Shown in pieces: positions 1 through 7,484 of a DNA stretch of 34,642 bases. Position numbers and translations under genes: made by a program. Source of the stretch: Thermoleophilia bacterium (GTDB lineage: Bacteria; Actinomycetota; Thermoleophilia; Miltoncostaeales; Miltoncostaeaceae); contig JADHKZ010000007.1 in the NCBI GenBank assembly GCA_016780995.1, positions 1 to 34,642 on the forward strand. The letters are read 5' to 3'. The stretch's first letter is position 1; each line of letters opens with the position of its first letter. Below the pieces are notes generated by a model. The model was not told the origin of the DNA, ran no database searches, and saw only the letters and a list, made by a program, of their open reading frames with translations.

Positions 1-2
1 TC

Positions 3-974
3 CACAAGGAGGTGCGCGCGCTGTCCGAGGCCGGCGCGCAGGCATCGGTGCTGGCCCCGGAGCAGCCTGTGGCGCGCTCCGCCCGCGCACGGGCGGGATG
101 GCAGCTGGCGCGACGGGCGCGCGCCATGGACGCCGACGCCTACCACGTGCACGACCCCGAGTTGCTGCCCCAAGCCTTGTGGCTGCAGAATGTCACCGGT
201 CGCCCGGTCATCTACGACGCCCACGAGTACCTGGGCGAGACCACCCGCACCAAGCGCTGGATCCCCGGCCCGCTGCGCCGGCCCGTGGCGGCCATCGCGG
301 CGGGCGCCGAGCGCGCGGCGGGACGGCGCCTGGGCGGCGTGGTCACGGCCAACGAGGACCTGGCCACGCGCTTCGCGGCGGCCGGCTGCCGGTCGGTGAG
401 CGTGGCCAACAGCCCGTTCGCGTCGGAGTTCGGCGAGGCCGGTGACCCCGAGGGCGGCGTGGTGCTGTACGTGGGCGGCCTGGGCCCCCTGCGCGGCCTG
501 CCCCTCATGCTGGAGGCCTTCCCGCAGGTGGACGTTCCCGGTGCGCGCCTGCTGCTGGCGGGCCCCGGCGACCCCGGCGCGCTGCCCCCGGGCGTGGAGC
601 ACCTGGGCGTGGTGGACCACTCGGAGGTACCGGGCCTGCTGGCGCGGGCGTCCGTGGCGTGGATCCCGCTGCGCCGGCATGGCAACTACGACCGTGCCGT
701 GCCCACCAAGCTGGTGGAGGCCATGGCCATGGGCCGGCCCGTGGTGGCCAGCGACCTGCCGCGCATGGCGGCCATCGTGCGCTCCACCGGCTGCGGCATC
801 GTGGTGCCGGCCGACGACCCGGCGGCCCACGCCGCCGCCATCCGCCGCCTGCTCACCCACCCGGAGCTGGCGCGCGAGATGGGCGCCGCCGGACGCCGGG
901 CGTTCCTGGAGGGCCTGGCGTTCGAGCGCGAGGCCGACGCCCTCACGGCGTTCTACGACGAGGTGCTGGGCTGA
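3..974 (+). CDS. Glycosyltransferase family 4, 5'-truncated
   Basis: C-terminal 323 residues of a GT-B fold glycosyltransferase. The reading frame is open to the window edge (first complete codons read H-K-E-V-R-A-L), so the true start lies outside. The visible part begins in the first Rossmann domain (KEVRALSEAGAQ, then a V-H-D-P-E motif) and continues through Y-V-G-G-L-G-P-L-R-G into the nucleotide-sugar site, with P-T-K-L-V-E-A-M-A-M-G-R-P near residue 240. That combination is typical of GT4 enzymes that add a sugar to a lipid-linked glycan on the cytoplasmic side. Its TGA overlaps the next ATG (TGATG), so it is translationally coupled to the following GT4 gene. Donor and acceptor cannot be read from sequence. 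Family assignment is firm; the specific role is inferred from the polysaccharide neighbourhood. Confidence 0.85.
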   Translation, partial: HKEVRALSEAGAQASVLAPEQPVARSARARAGWQLARRARAMDADAYHVHDPELLPQALWLQNVTGRPVIYDAHEYLGETTRTKRWIPGPLRRPVAAIAAGAERAAGRRLGGVVTANEDLATRFAAAGCRSVSVANSPFASEFGEAGDPEGGVVLYVGGLGPLRGLPLMLEAFPQVDVPGARLLLAGPGDPGALPPGVEHLGVVDHSEVPGLLARASVAWIPLRRHGNYDRAVPTKLVEAMAMGRPVVASDLPRMAAIVRSTGCGIVVPADDPAAHAAAIRRLLTHPELAREMGAAGRRAFLEGLAFEREADALTAFYDEVLG

Positions 975-2203
975 TGGCACGCGTGCTCTACGTGTCGCAG
1001 TACTTCGTGAGCGGCGACCAGCCCGGCGGCGTGCGCCACTGGCAGCACTGCCGCGCCCTGGCCCGCGCGGGCCACCAGGTGACCGTGGTCACCTCGTACG
1101 TGCAGCACAAGGAGCGCACCATCCCGGAGGAGTTCCGGGGGCGGCGCATCGTGCGCACGCACGAGGACGGCCTGGACGTGGTGCGCACCTACTCCACGCC
1201 CGGCTACGGACGCGACCTGCGCTCGCGACTGTCGAACTACGGCACGTTCGCCCTGTGGTCGCTCATCGCCGAGCTGCGCCTGCCGCGGCCGGACGTGGTG
1301 GTGGCCTCGTCCCCCTCGCTGCCCGCGGCCGCAGCCGCCGCCGCGGTGGCGCGCGCCCGCCGCGCGCGGTTCCTGCTGGAGGTACGCGACCTCTGGCCCG
1401 ATTCCGCGGTGGCCATGGGACTGGTCACCGACCCGCGGGTCATCGGCGCCGCGCGGCGCATGGAGCACTACTGCTACCGACGCGCCGACCGCATCGTGGC
1501 CCTCACCGAGGGCATCCGCGACGGGGTCGTCCAGTCGGGCGTGGTGCCCGCCGGCCGCGTGAGCCTCATCACCAACGGGGTGGACCTGGACGTGCACCCC
1601 GACCCGGCCCACCCCGCACGGCTCGACGTGCCCGACGATGCCTTCGTGGCCATGTTCGTGGGCGCGCACGGCACGTACTCGTCGCTCGAGACCGTGCTGG
1701 GCGCCGCCGACCTGCTGAGGGACGACCCCGGCATCCGGGTGGTGCTGGTGGGCGGCGGTGACCGCAAGCCCGCGCTGGTGCAGCAAGCCGCCGACATGCG
1801 GCTGTCCAACGTCACGTTCGTCGACCCCGTGCCCAAGCGCCAGGTGCCCGCCTACCTGGAGCGCGCCCATCTGTGCCTGCTGCCCTACCAGGACCGCGAG
1901 CTGTTCGCGGGGGCGCTGCCCAACAAGGTGTTCGACTACCTGGCCGCCGCGCGGCCCATCCTGGCCTCGGCGCCCGTAGGCGAGCTCACGCGCCTGGTGG
2001 ACCGCGCCGGCTGCGGGTGGAACGTGGCCCCCGAGGACCCCGCCGCCATGGCCGCAGCCATCCGGGCCGCGGCGGCCGACCGCACCGCCGCGGCCGCGCG
2101 TGGCGCCGCGGGGCGCGAGTACGCCCTGCAGCACTACGACCGGGCGCGCCTGGCCCAGCGGTTCGTGGGCCTGGTGGACGACCTCGCGGCCGGGGCCCGC
2201 TGA
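974..2203 (+). CDS. Glycosyltransferase family 4 (WbuB-like)
   Basis: A 409-residue GT-B glycosyltransferase. The N-terminal acceptor domain starts with L-Y-V-S-Q-Y-F and G-G-V-R-H. The middle carries E-V-R-D-L-W-P-D-S, common in WbuB-type amino-sugar transferases. The C-terminal donor domain has N-G-V-D-L-D (about residue 198), V-L-V-G-G-G and L-P-N-K-V-F-D-Y-L-A-A (about 320). The ATG at 974 overlaps the upstream stop by one base. Longer open sequence upstream is the shadow of the previous gene, so this start is well supported. It ends in TGATG with the next gene. Likely adds a (deoxy)amino sugar to an undecaprenyl-linked glycan, but the substrate is inference. Confidence 0.88.
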   Translation: MARVLYVSQYFVSGDQPGGVRHWQHCRALARAGHQVTVVTSYVQHKERTIPEEFRGRRIVRTHEDGLDVVRTYSTPGYGRDLRSRLSNYGTFALWSLIAELRLPRPDVVVASSPSLPAAAAAAAVARARRARFLLEVRDLWPDSAVAMGLVTDPRVIGAARRMEHYCYRRADRIVALTEGIRDGVVQSGVVPAGRVSLITNGVDLDVHPDPAHPARLDVPDDAFVAMFVGAHGTYSSLETVLGAADLLRDDPGIRVVLVGGGDRKPALVQQAADMRLSNVTFVDPVPKRQVPAYLERAHLCLLPYQDRELFAGALPNKVFDYLAAARPILASAPVGELTRLVDRAGCGWNVAPEDPAAMAAAIRAAAADRTAAAARGAAGREYALQHYDRARLAQRFVGLVDDLAAGAR

Positions 2204-2883
2204 TGCCCGGCGCCGCCGTGCTCCGCTACCGTGGGGCGGACGTGCAGGACTCCGTGCCCCACACCGTGGTGGGAGGCAGCGCCAAGCGCGCCTTCGACCT
2301 GGCCGTTGCCATCCCGGCCACCATCATCCTGGCCCCCGTGATGGCGGGAGTGGCCGCGTGGGTGCGCATCGACTCCCCGGGGCCGGCCATCTTCCGCCAG
2401 CGCCGCGCGGGGGCCTTCGGCCGGCCATTCACCTGCCTCAAGTTCCGCTCCATGGTGGACGGCGCCGAGGGCAAGGGCGCGGGCCTCACGGTCACCGAGG
2501 ACGACGACCGCATCACGCGCGTCGGCCGCGTGCTGCGCCGCCTTTCGCTGGATGAGCTGCCGCAGCTCATCAACGTGATCCGCGGCGACATGAGCATCGT
2601 GGGGCCCCGCCCCACCGTGCCGTCGCAGGTCGTCCACTACGACCAGGTGCAGCGCCGGCGCCTCATGGCCCGTCCGGGCATCACCGGGTTGGCCCAGGTG
2701 CGCGGGCGCGCGTCCATCCCGTGGTCGGAGCGCATCGCCCTGGACGTGGAGTACGTGGATACCTGGTCCATGGGGCTCGACCTGCGCATCATCGCCGACA
2801 CCATCCGCGTGGTGCTGCGCGGCGAGGGCCAGTACCGCGGCGAGCAGGGCGGGTTCGACCTGGCGAGGGGCGCGAATGGCTGA
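2203..2883 (+). CDS. Undecaprenyl-phosphate sugar phosphotransferase (monotopic PGT)
   Basis: A 226-residue bacterial sugar transferase of the PglC/WbaP C-terminal type. One N-terminal hydrophobic segment (residues about 30-50) follows S-A-K-R-A-F-D-L and would form the re-entrant membrane helix. Downstream are I-F-R-Q-R-R-A-G, K-F-R-S-M, the catalytic Asp-Glu pair in L-S-L-D-E-L-P-Q-L, V-G-P-R-P and R-P-G-I-T-G-L-A-Q-V-R-G-R. The family transfers phospho-sugar from a UDP-sugar to undecaprenyl phosphate, the first membrane step in capsule, exopolysaccharide or glycan assembly. The length matches the small PglC type without extra N-terminal helices. The gene overlaps its neighbours on both sides (TGATG upstream, 8 bases downstream). 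Confidence 0.92.
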   Translation: MPGAAVLRYRGADVQDSVPHTVVGGSAKRAFDLAVAIPATIILAPVMAGVAAWVRIDSPGPAIFRQRRAGAFGRPFTCLKFRSMVDGAEGKGAGLTVTEDDDRITRVGRVLRRLSLDELPQLINVIRGDMSIVGPRPTVPSQVVHYDQVQRRRLMARPGITGLAQVRGRASIPWSERIALDVEYVDTWSMGLDLRIIADTIRVVLRGEGQYRGEQGGFDLARGANG

Positions 2884-3904
2884 CCACCCCTCGGTGCTGC
2901 TCACCTGCTCGGGCCAGCGCGTGGACATCGTGCGCGCCTTCCGCGATGCGCTCGCGCGCCGCGGCGAGGGCGGGCGCGTGATCGTGAGCGACCTCGACCC
3001 GCTGTCGCCATCGCTGGTGTCGGCCGACATGGTGGTACAGCTGCCCGCGGTGGACGACCCCGGGTACGGCGCGGCGGTGGCCGAGGTGGTGTCCCGCGAG
3101 GGCGTGGGCGCGGTGCTGCCCCTCACCGACCTCGACCCGGTGGTGCTGGCGACGGCCGCGCCGCTGGTGGCCGCCGCGGGGGGCACGGTGTTCCTGCCCG
3201 CGCCGGAGGTGGCCGCGGCATGCCAGGACAAGTGGCTGTGCCACGAGGCGCTGCAGGCCGCCGGGCTGCCGTCGCCCCCCACCTGGCCGGTGGATGGCAC
3301 CGACAAGGGCGCCCTGCCGTATCCCATGATGATCAAGCCGCGCATCGGATTCGCCGGCCGATGGATCCACCGCTGCGACGACCGCGGGGAGCTCGACTTC
3401 TTCCTGGCGCGCACGCCGGTGGCCAGCGTGCTGCAGCAGGCGCTGCCCGGCGAGGAGTTCAGCATCGACTGCCTCGGCTCCCTGGACGGCCGGGCCATCG
3501 GCGCCATCCCCCGCGCCATGTACCAGAGCAAGGGCGGCGAGCAGATCAAGGGCGAGACCCTGGACGACCCCCAGCTGGTGGACCTGGCCGCGGCCGTCAT
3601 CGAGCGGCTGGGCCTGATGGGCCCCTGCACCATCCAGTGCTTCCGCCAGGGCGACCGCATCCTGGGCGTCACCGACATCAACACCCGCTTCGGCGGCGGG
3701 TTCCCGCTGCCACTGGCCGCGGGCGGCGACTACCCCTTCCTCATCCTGGCCATGGCCGCCGGGGAGGACGTCGCGCCCCAACTGGGAACACACAGGGCGG
3801 GCGTGGTGATGACACGCTTCCTGTCGGAGCACGTGCTCGTGCGCGACGGGGACCGGCTGCGGTCCATGGACGGCCGTGAGGAGGCGGTGACCGGTGGCAT
3901 CTGA
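2876..3904 (+). CDS. ATP-grasp domain protein, CarB/PylC-like
   Basis: A 342-residue protein with a Rossmann-like pre-ATP-grasp domain (residues 1-110, opening V-L-L-T-C-S-G-Q-R) and an ATP-grasp domain (about 115-310). K154 in M-M-I-K-P-R is a likely ATP-binding lysine. D267, N269 and R271 in D-I-N-T-R-F-G-G-G match the metal/ATP loop, with Asp where many relatives have Glu. ATP-grasp enzymes activate a carboxylate as an acyl phosphate and ligate it to an amine or thiol. Inside a glycan cluster this could aminoacylate a sugar or make a modified precursor, but the substrate is unknown. The ATG overlaps the upstream gene by 8 bases. The C-terminal end contains the Shine-Dalgarno sequence of the next gene. 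Confidence 0.8.
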   Translation: MADHPSVLLTCSGQRVDIVRAFRDALARRGEGGRVIVSDLDPLSPSLVSADMVVQLPAVDDPGYGAAVAEVVSREGVGAVLPLTDLDPVVLATAAPLVAAAGGTVFLPAPEVAAACQDKWLCHEALQAAGLPSPPTWPVDGTDKGALPYPMMIKPRIGFAGRWIHRCDDRGELDFFLARTPVASVLQQALPGEEFSIDCLGSLDGRAIGAIPRAMYQSKGGEQIKGETLDDPQLVDLAAAVIERLGLMGPCTIQCFRQGDRILGVTDINTRFGGGFPLPLAAGGDYPFLILAMAAGEDVAPQLGTHRAGVVMTRFLSEHVLVRDGDRLRSMDGREEAVTGGI

Positions 3905-4685
3905 TCGCGAGATCACCCTGGGCGATGTGTGGCGCGCCATCTGGCGCGGCAAGTGGATCATCGTGGCCACCACCATCATCGCGGCGCTGGTGGCGTTCGC
4001 CATCACGTTCACGTCGGAGACCACCTACAGCGCCACCGCCAAGGTGTACCTGGGCCAGGCCACCACGATGATGGGCAACCTGGCCTCCACGCCCGGAACC
4101 AACCCGCTCACGGCCGCCACGGTGCTCACGGGCGATGCCGTGGTGGACTCCGTGGCGCAGGCCACGGGCCTCACGCCGGGGGCGGTGCGCGCCCGCACCA
4201 ACGTCGCGGTGCCGCGCGCACCGGGAACTGTCACCGCCAACCAACCCGCCATCGCCACGATCACGGCACGCACCGCCACGCGCGACGAGTCGGTACGCCT
4301 GGCCAATGCCTATGCCGAGGCCGCCCTGGAGGGCGCCAGCGGGGGCTACGAGTCGGTCAGCACCACGCTGGACCAGCAGGTGCGTCGCCTGCGCGCCGAG
4401 GAGGTTCGCCTGCAGGCCCTGGTGCGTCGCGCGCCCACCGCGGACAACCTGTCCCGGCTCACCGACCTGCGCGAGGTGCTCACCACCTCCGAGCTGCAGC
4501 TTGCACGCGTGGCGCAGATCGAGGCCCCCGCCATCATCACCCTGGCCAAGGGCGCGGCATCGTCGGCCAGCACGTCCAACCGGGTGCGCACGGCCCTCAT
4601 CGGGGCCGTCATCGGATTCCTGGTGGGCATCGTCATCGCCCTGGCCACGAGCGGCGGCATCCGGCGCGAGGCCGGGCCCGCGTAG
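3894..4685 (+). CDS. Wzz/chain-length determinant family protein
   Basis: A 263-residue polysaccharide co-polymerase. Topology is typical: a cytoplasmic leader with I-T-L-G-D-V-W-R-A-I-W-R, a first membrane helix at about 21-40, an extracytoplasmic region with a helical stretch at about 150-215 (D-Q-Q-V-R-R-L-R-A-E-E-V), and a second helix at about 232-253. There is no C-terminal tyrosine-kinase domain and no Walker motif, so it resembles the membrane half of the actinobacterial and firmicute systems. The GTG at 3894 is preceded by GAGGAGG at 3878-3884, a strong Shine-Dalgarno at normal spacing, and overlaps the upstream gene by 11 bases. Probable role: setting glycan chain length. No polymerase (Wzy) is recognisable in the window. 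Confidence 0.82.
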   Translation: MASDREITLGDVWRAIWRGKWIIVATTIIAALVAFAITFTSETTYSATAKVYLGQATTMMGNLASTPGTNPLTAATVLTGDAVVDSVAQATGLTPGAVRARTNVAVPRAPGTVTANQPAIATITARTATRDESVRLANAYAEAALEGASGGYESVSTTLDQQVRRLRAEEVRLQALVRRAPTADNLSRLTDLREVLTTSELQLARVAQIEAPAIITLAKGAASSASTSNRVRTALIGAVIGFLVGIVIALATSGGIRREAGPA

Positions 4686-4695
4686 CCGGCGCGCC

Positions 4696-5937
4696 GTGGC
4701 GATAGTCCCCCGGTCGGAGAGGGCGGTCGCCTGGACCATCTCGGCGGTCCTGGGGCTCATCGCCCTCGTGCTCATCGGGTACCTGGTGGTGAGCGGCGGG
4801 CTGGACGACGGAGACCAGCTGGGCACCGCCACCGGATTCGCGGTGGTCGAGCAACCCGATGCCGACCTGGGGACGAGCAGGTGGCCCGAGTACGGCTACA
4901 ACGCCGAGCGCACGCGCGCCAACCCCGACCTGCAGCTGCCGCCCCCGTACCGCCGGGCATGGACGCGCGACCTGGGCTCCCTGCTGGAGTTCCCGCCGGT
5001 CATCAACCGCGGACGCCTGTTCGTGGGCACCAACAAGCGCCAGGCCTACGCCGTGAACGTGCGCACCGGCACGGTGGAGTGGCGGCGCAAGCTCACCGGC
5101 CGGTCGGCGGCCTCGCCCGCCATCGCGGGCGACCTGGTGCTGTTCACCAGCATCAACGGCTACGTGGAGGCCATGGACCAGGCCACGTCGCGCATCGCCT
5201 GGCGCCGCGACGTGGGCACGTCCACCGAGTCGTCCCCGCTGGTCATCGGCAACCGGGCCTACGTGGGCACGCTGGGCGGGCTCATCCTGTGCATGGACGT
5301 GCGCACCGGGCGGCTCATCTGGACCGCGCGCGCCACCGGCGAGGTGAAGTCCAGCCTCACCCGGGCCGGGCGCCTGGTGGTGGTGGGCGACTACGGCGGG
5401 CGCATCACCGCCCTCTCGGCGCGCAATGGTCGCATCCGCTGGCGCACCACCAGCCCCGGCACGCTGGTGGGCGGCGCCGGCGCCTTCTACGCCAACCCCG
5501 CGGTGGCCTACGGCCGGGTGTTCGCCAGCAACGTCAACGGACGGGTCATCTCGCTCGACCGGCGCACGGGCGCGGTGGCATGGGTGCGCGTGCTGGGCGA
5601 CTGGGCCTACTCCAGCCCGGCCGTGCACGACCAGACCGTGTACGTGGGCTCCTACGACAAGAAGCTCTACGCCCTGAGCGCCGTCACCGGGGGCGTGCGC
5701 TGGACGTTCGACGCCGGCGAGCGCATCGCCGGCTCGGCGACGGTCATCGGCGACCTGGTGTGGTTCTCCACCATCGCCCGCAGGCCGCGTGACGGCCGTA
5801 CCTTCGCGCTCGACGCGAAGACCGGGAAGCGCGTCTTCACCTTCCCCGATGGCCGCTACACGCCCGCCACCGGGGTGGACGGCATGCTGGTCCTCACCGG
5901 CGTGCGCACCCTCTACGGGATGAAGCCCGCGGGATGA
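4696..5937 (+). CDS. Membrane-anchored PQQ-like beta-propeller protein
   Basis: A 413-residue protein with one N-terminal membrane segment (A-W-T-I-S-A-V-L-G-L-I-A-L-V, residues about 12-35) followed by a long extracytoplasmic beta-propeller. Repeated blades show the PQQ-repeat pattern G-x-x-x-A-x-[DN]-x-x-T-G-x-x-x-W, for example N-V-R-T-G-T-V-E-W and D-V-R-T-G-R-L-I-W, about seven times. No quinone-binding or catalytic residues stand out, so this is probably a scaffold like BamB rather than a dehydrogenase. The GTG at 4696 was chosen because it precedes the membrane segment and lies 10 bases after the previous stop; no good Shine-Dalgarno is visible. The last four bases overlap the MurJ gene (ATGA). 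A role in glycan export or wall attachment is inferred from context only. Confidence 0.8.
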   Translation: MAIVPRSERAVAWTISAVLGLIALVLIGYLVVSGGLDDGDQLGTATGFAVVEQPDADLGTSRWPEYGYNAERTRANPDLQLPPPYRRAWTRDLGSLLEFPPVINRGRLFVGTNKRQAYAVNVRTGTVEWRRKLTGRSAASPAIAGDLVLFTSINGYVEAMDQATSRIAWRRDVGTSTESSPLVIGNRAYVGTLGGLILCMDVRTGRLIWTARATGEVKSSLTRAGRLVVVGDYGGRITALSARNGRIRWRTTSPGTLVGGAGAFYANPAVAYGRVFASNVNGRVISLDRRTGAVAWVRVLGDWAYSSPAVHDQTVYVGSYDKKLYALSAVTGGVRWTFDAGERIAGSATVIGDLVWFSTIARRPRDGRTFALDAKTGKRVFTFPDGRYTPATGVDGMLVLTGVRTLYGMKPAG

Positions 5938-7484
5938 GCATCCGGCAGGTCGCGCGCGCGGCCGCCGTCGTCGCGTTGTTCGGGATCCTCTCGCGGGTCC
6001 TGGGGTTCGTGCGCGAGATCGTGCTGGCCGGCGTGTACGGCGCCACGGCCGACACCGACGCGCTGGTCAACGCCCTGTTCGTGGTCAACACCGTGGCCGC
6101 CGTGCTGCTGTACGTGCTGGTCACGCTCATGATCCCCGTGTTCCAGCAGGAACGCGAGCGCGCCGGGGCGCAGAGCGCGTGGGCGCTGCTGTGGGCCATC
6201 GTCGGGTGGATCGGCATGGGGCTCATCGTGCTCACCGGGCTGGTGGCCATCTTCCCCGAGGCATTCATCTGGTTCTTCCAGATGGGCCCGGAGCGCGCGG
6301 CCATCGCCTCCGAGTTGCTGCGCGTGATGGCCCCCGCGCTCATGCTGCAGGGGTTCTCGGCGCTGTTCACGGCCATCCTGCAGGTGCATGGGCGCTTCGC
6401 CGGCCCGGCCGCCGTGGGCGTGGCGTTCAACGCGGGAATCCTGGTGGGCGTCATCCTGGGCGCCGGGTCGCTGGGCATCACCGCGGCCGCGTGGGGCGTG
6501 TCGCTGGGCGCGGCGCTGCAGGTGCTGCTGCAGCTGCCGCAGTTCGTGCGCGAGTCGCGCGCCGGCGGCGGCATGAGGGTGGCCTTCTCGCACCCCCGGC
6601 TGGGCTCGGTGGCCGTGCTGGCCATCCCGGTGGCGGCGGCGTCCATCCTGCAGCAGGTCAACTCGTTCACCGACAAGCTCTTCGCGTCGTCGCTGGAGGC
6701 CGGCCGCAACGCGGCGCTGTCATTCGCCAACGCCCTGGGGTCGGCCCCGCGCACCGTGCTCCTGTTCCCCCTCCTCGTGCCGTTGTTCCCGCTCATCGCC
6801 CGCTTCTTCGCCGAGCAGCGCAAGGACGAGGGCGTGGACGCCTTCCGGCGCGCGGCGGGCATCCTGGCCCTGGTCTCCATCCCGCTGTCCATCCTCATGG
6901 CCATCGGCGCCGCCGAGATCTCGCAGGTGGCGTTCGGGCGGGGCAAGTGCGACTCCGCATGCGTGGCCGAGATCTCGGCGCCGCTGGTGTTCTACGGAAT
7001 CGCGGTGTGGGGCAACTTCATCGGCTACCTGCTCAACCGCACGCTCTCGGCCGGCAACCACGCCCGCGAGATCATGGTGGCCACCATCATCACGGTGGTG
7101 CTCACCATCGGGCTCGACCTCCTGTTCCTGGGCCCGCTGCAGCAAGCAGGGCTGGCGCTGGCCAGCGCCATCGCGGTGTACGTGAACACCGGCATCACCC
7201 TGTGGTTCCTGCGACGCCGCGCGCCCCAGCTGTCGCTGAGGGCCCTGGCCCGCCAGCAGGCACGCATCCTCGTGGCCGGCCTGGTGGCCGGCGCGGTGGC
7301 CCTGGTGCCGGCGTTCCTCATGCCCGACGGCGCCGGATCGTTCTGGGGCTCCGTGGCCTGGCTGGCCGTGGTGTCGGCGGTGGGCGGCCTGGTGTTCATC
7401 GCCATGGCCCGCGCGCTGGCGCCGCGTGAGTTCGCCGACGCCCGGCTGTCGCTCAGCAACCTGTCGTTCGCGCGCCGCAGGTGA
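5934..7484 (+). CDS. murJ: MurJ/MviN-family lipid-linked glycan flippase
   Basis: A 516-residue polytopic protein of the MOP superfamily with about 14 hydrophobic segments. The N-terminus (V-A-L-F-G-I-L-S-R-V-L-G-F-V-R-E) carries the conserved arginines and glycines of MurJ helix 1, followed by A-D-T-D-A-L-V-N-A-L-F. MurJ flips lipid II across the membrane. Here the gene lies between Wzz-like/beta-propeller genes and two glycosyltransferases, so it may flip the cluster's own lipid-linked oligosaccharide instead of, or as well as, lipid II. Start and stop both overlap neighbours (ATGA at the start, GTGA at the end). The symbol refers to the family; whether it is the essential MurJ cannot be decided here. 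Confidence 0.88.
   Translation: MSIRQVARAAAVVALFGILSRVLGFVREIVLAGVYGATADTDALVNALFVVNTVAAVLLYVLVTLMIPVFQQERERAGAQSAWALLWAIVGWIGMGLIVLTGLVAIFPEAFIWFFQMGPERAAIASELLRVMAPALMLQGFSALFTAILQVHGRFAGPAAVGVAFNAGILVGVILGAGSLGITAAAWGVSLGAALQVLLQLPQFVRESRAGGGMRVAFSHPRLGSVAVLAIPVAAASILQQVNSFTDKLFASSLEAGRNAALSFANALGSAPRTVLLFPLLVPLFPLIARFFAEQRKDEGVDAFRRAAGILALVSIPLSILMAIGAAEISQVAFGRGKCDSACVAEISAPLVFYGIAVWGNFIGYLLNRTLSAGNHAREIMVATIITVVLTIGLDLLFLGPLQQAGLALASAIAVYVNTGITLWFLRRRAPQLSLRALARQQARILVAGLVAGAVALVPAFLMPDGAGSFWGSVAWLAVVSAVGGLVFIAMARALAPREFADARLSLSNLSFARRR

Noticed and set aside
6-12. AAGGAGG at the window start, resembling a Shine-Dalgarno
   Set aside because: It lies inside the coding frame (H-K-E-V) of a truncated glycosyltransferase whose Rossmann domain is already under way; no true start follows at suitable distance.
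138-160. CACGTG-containing sites as further parS copies
   Set aside because: Only the six central bases match; the flanking GTTT/AAAC needed for ParB is missing. The same holds for other CACGTG hits inside genes.
2134-4832. Long minus-strand open frames opposite the glycan genes
   Set aside because: No domain, start signal or composition typical of protein; explained by codon bias of the plus-strand genes.
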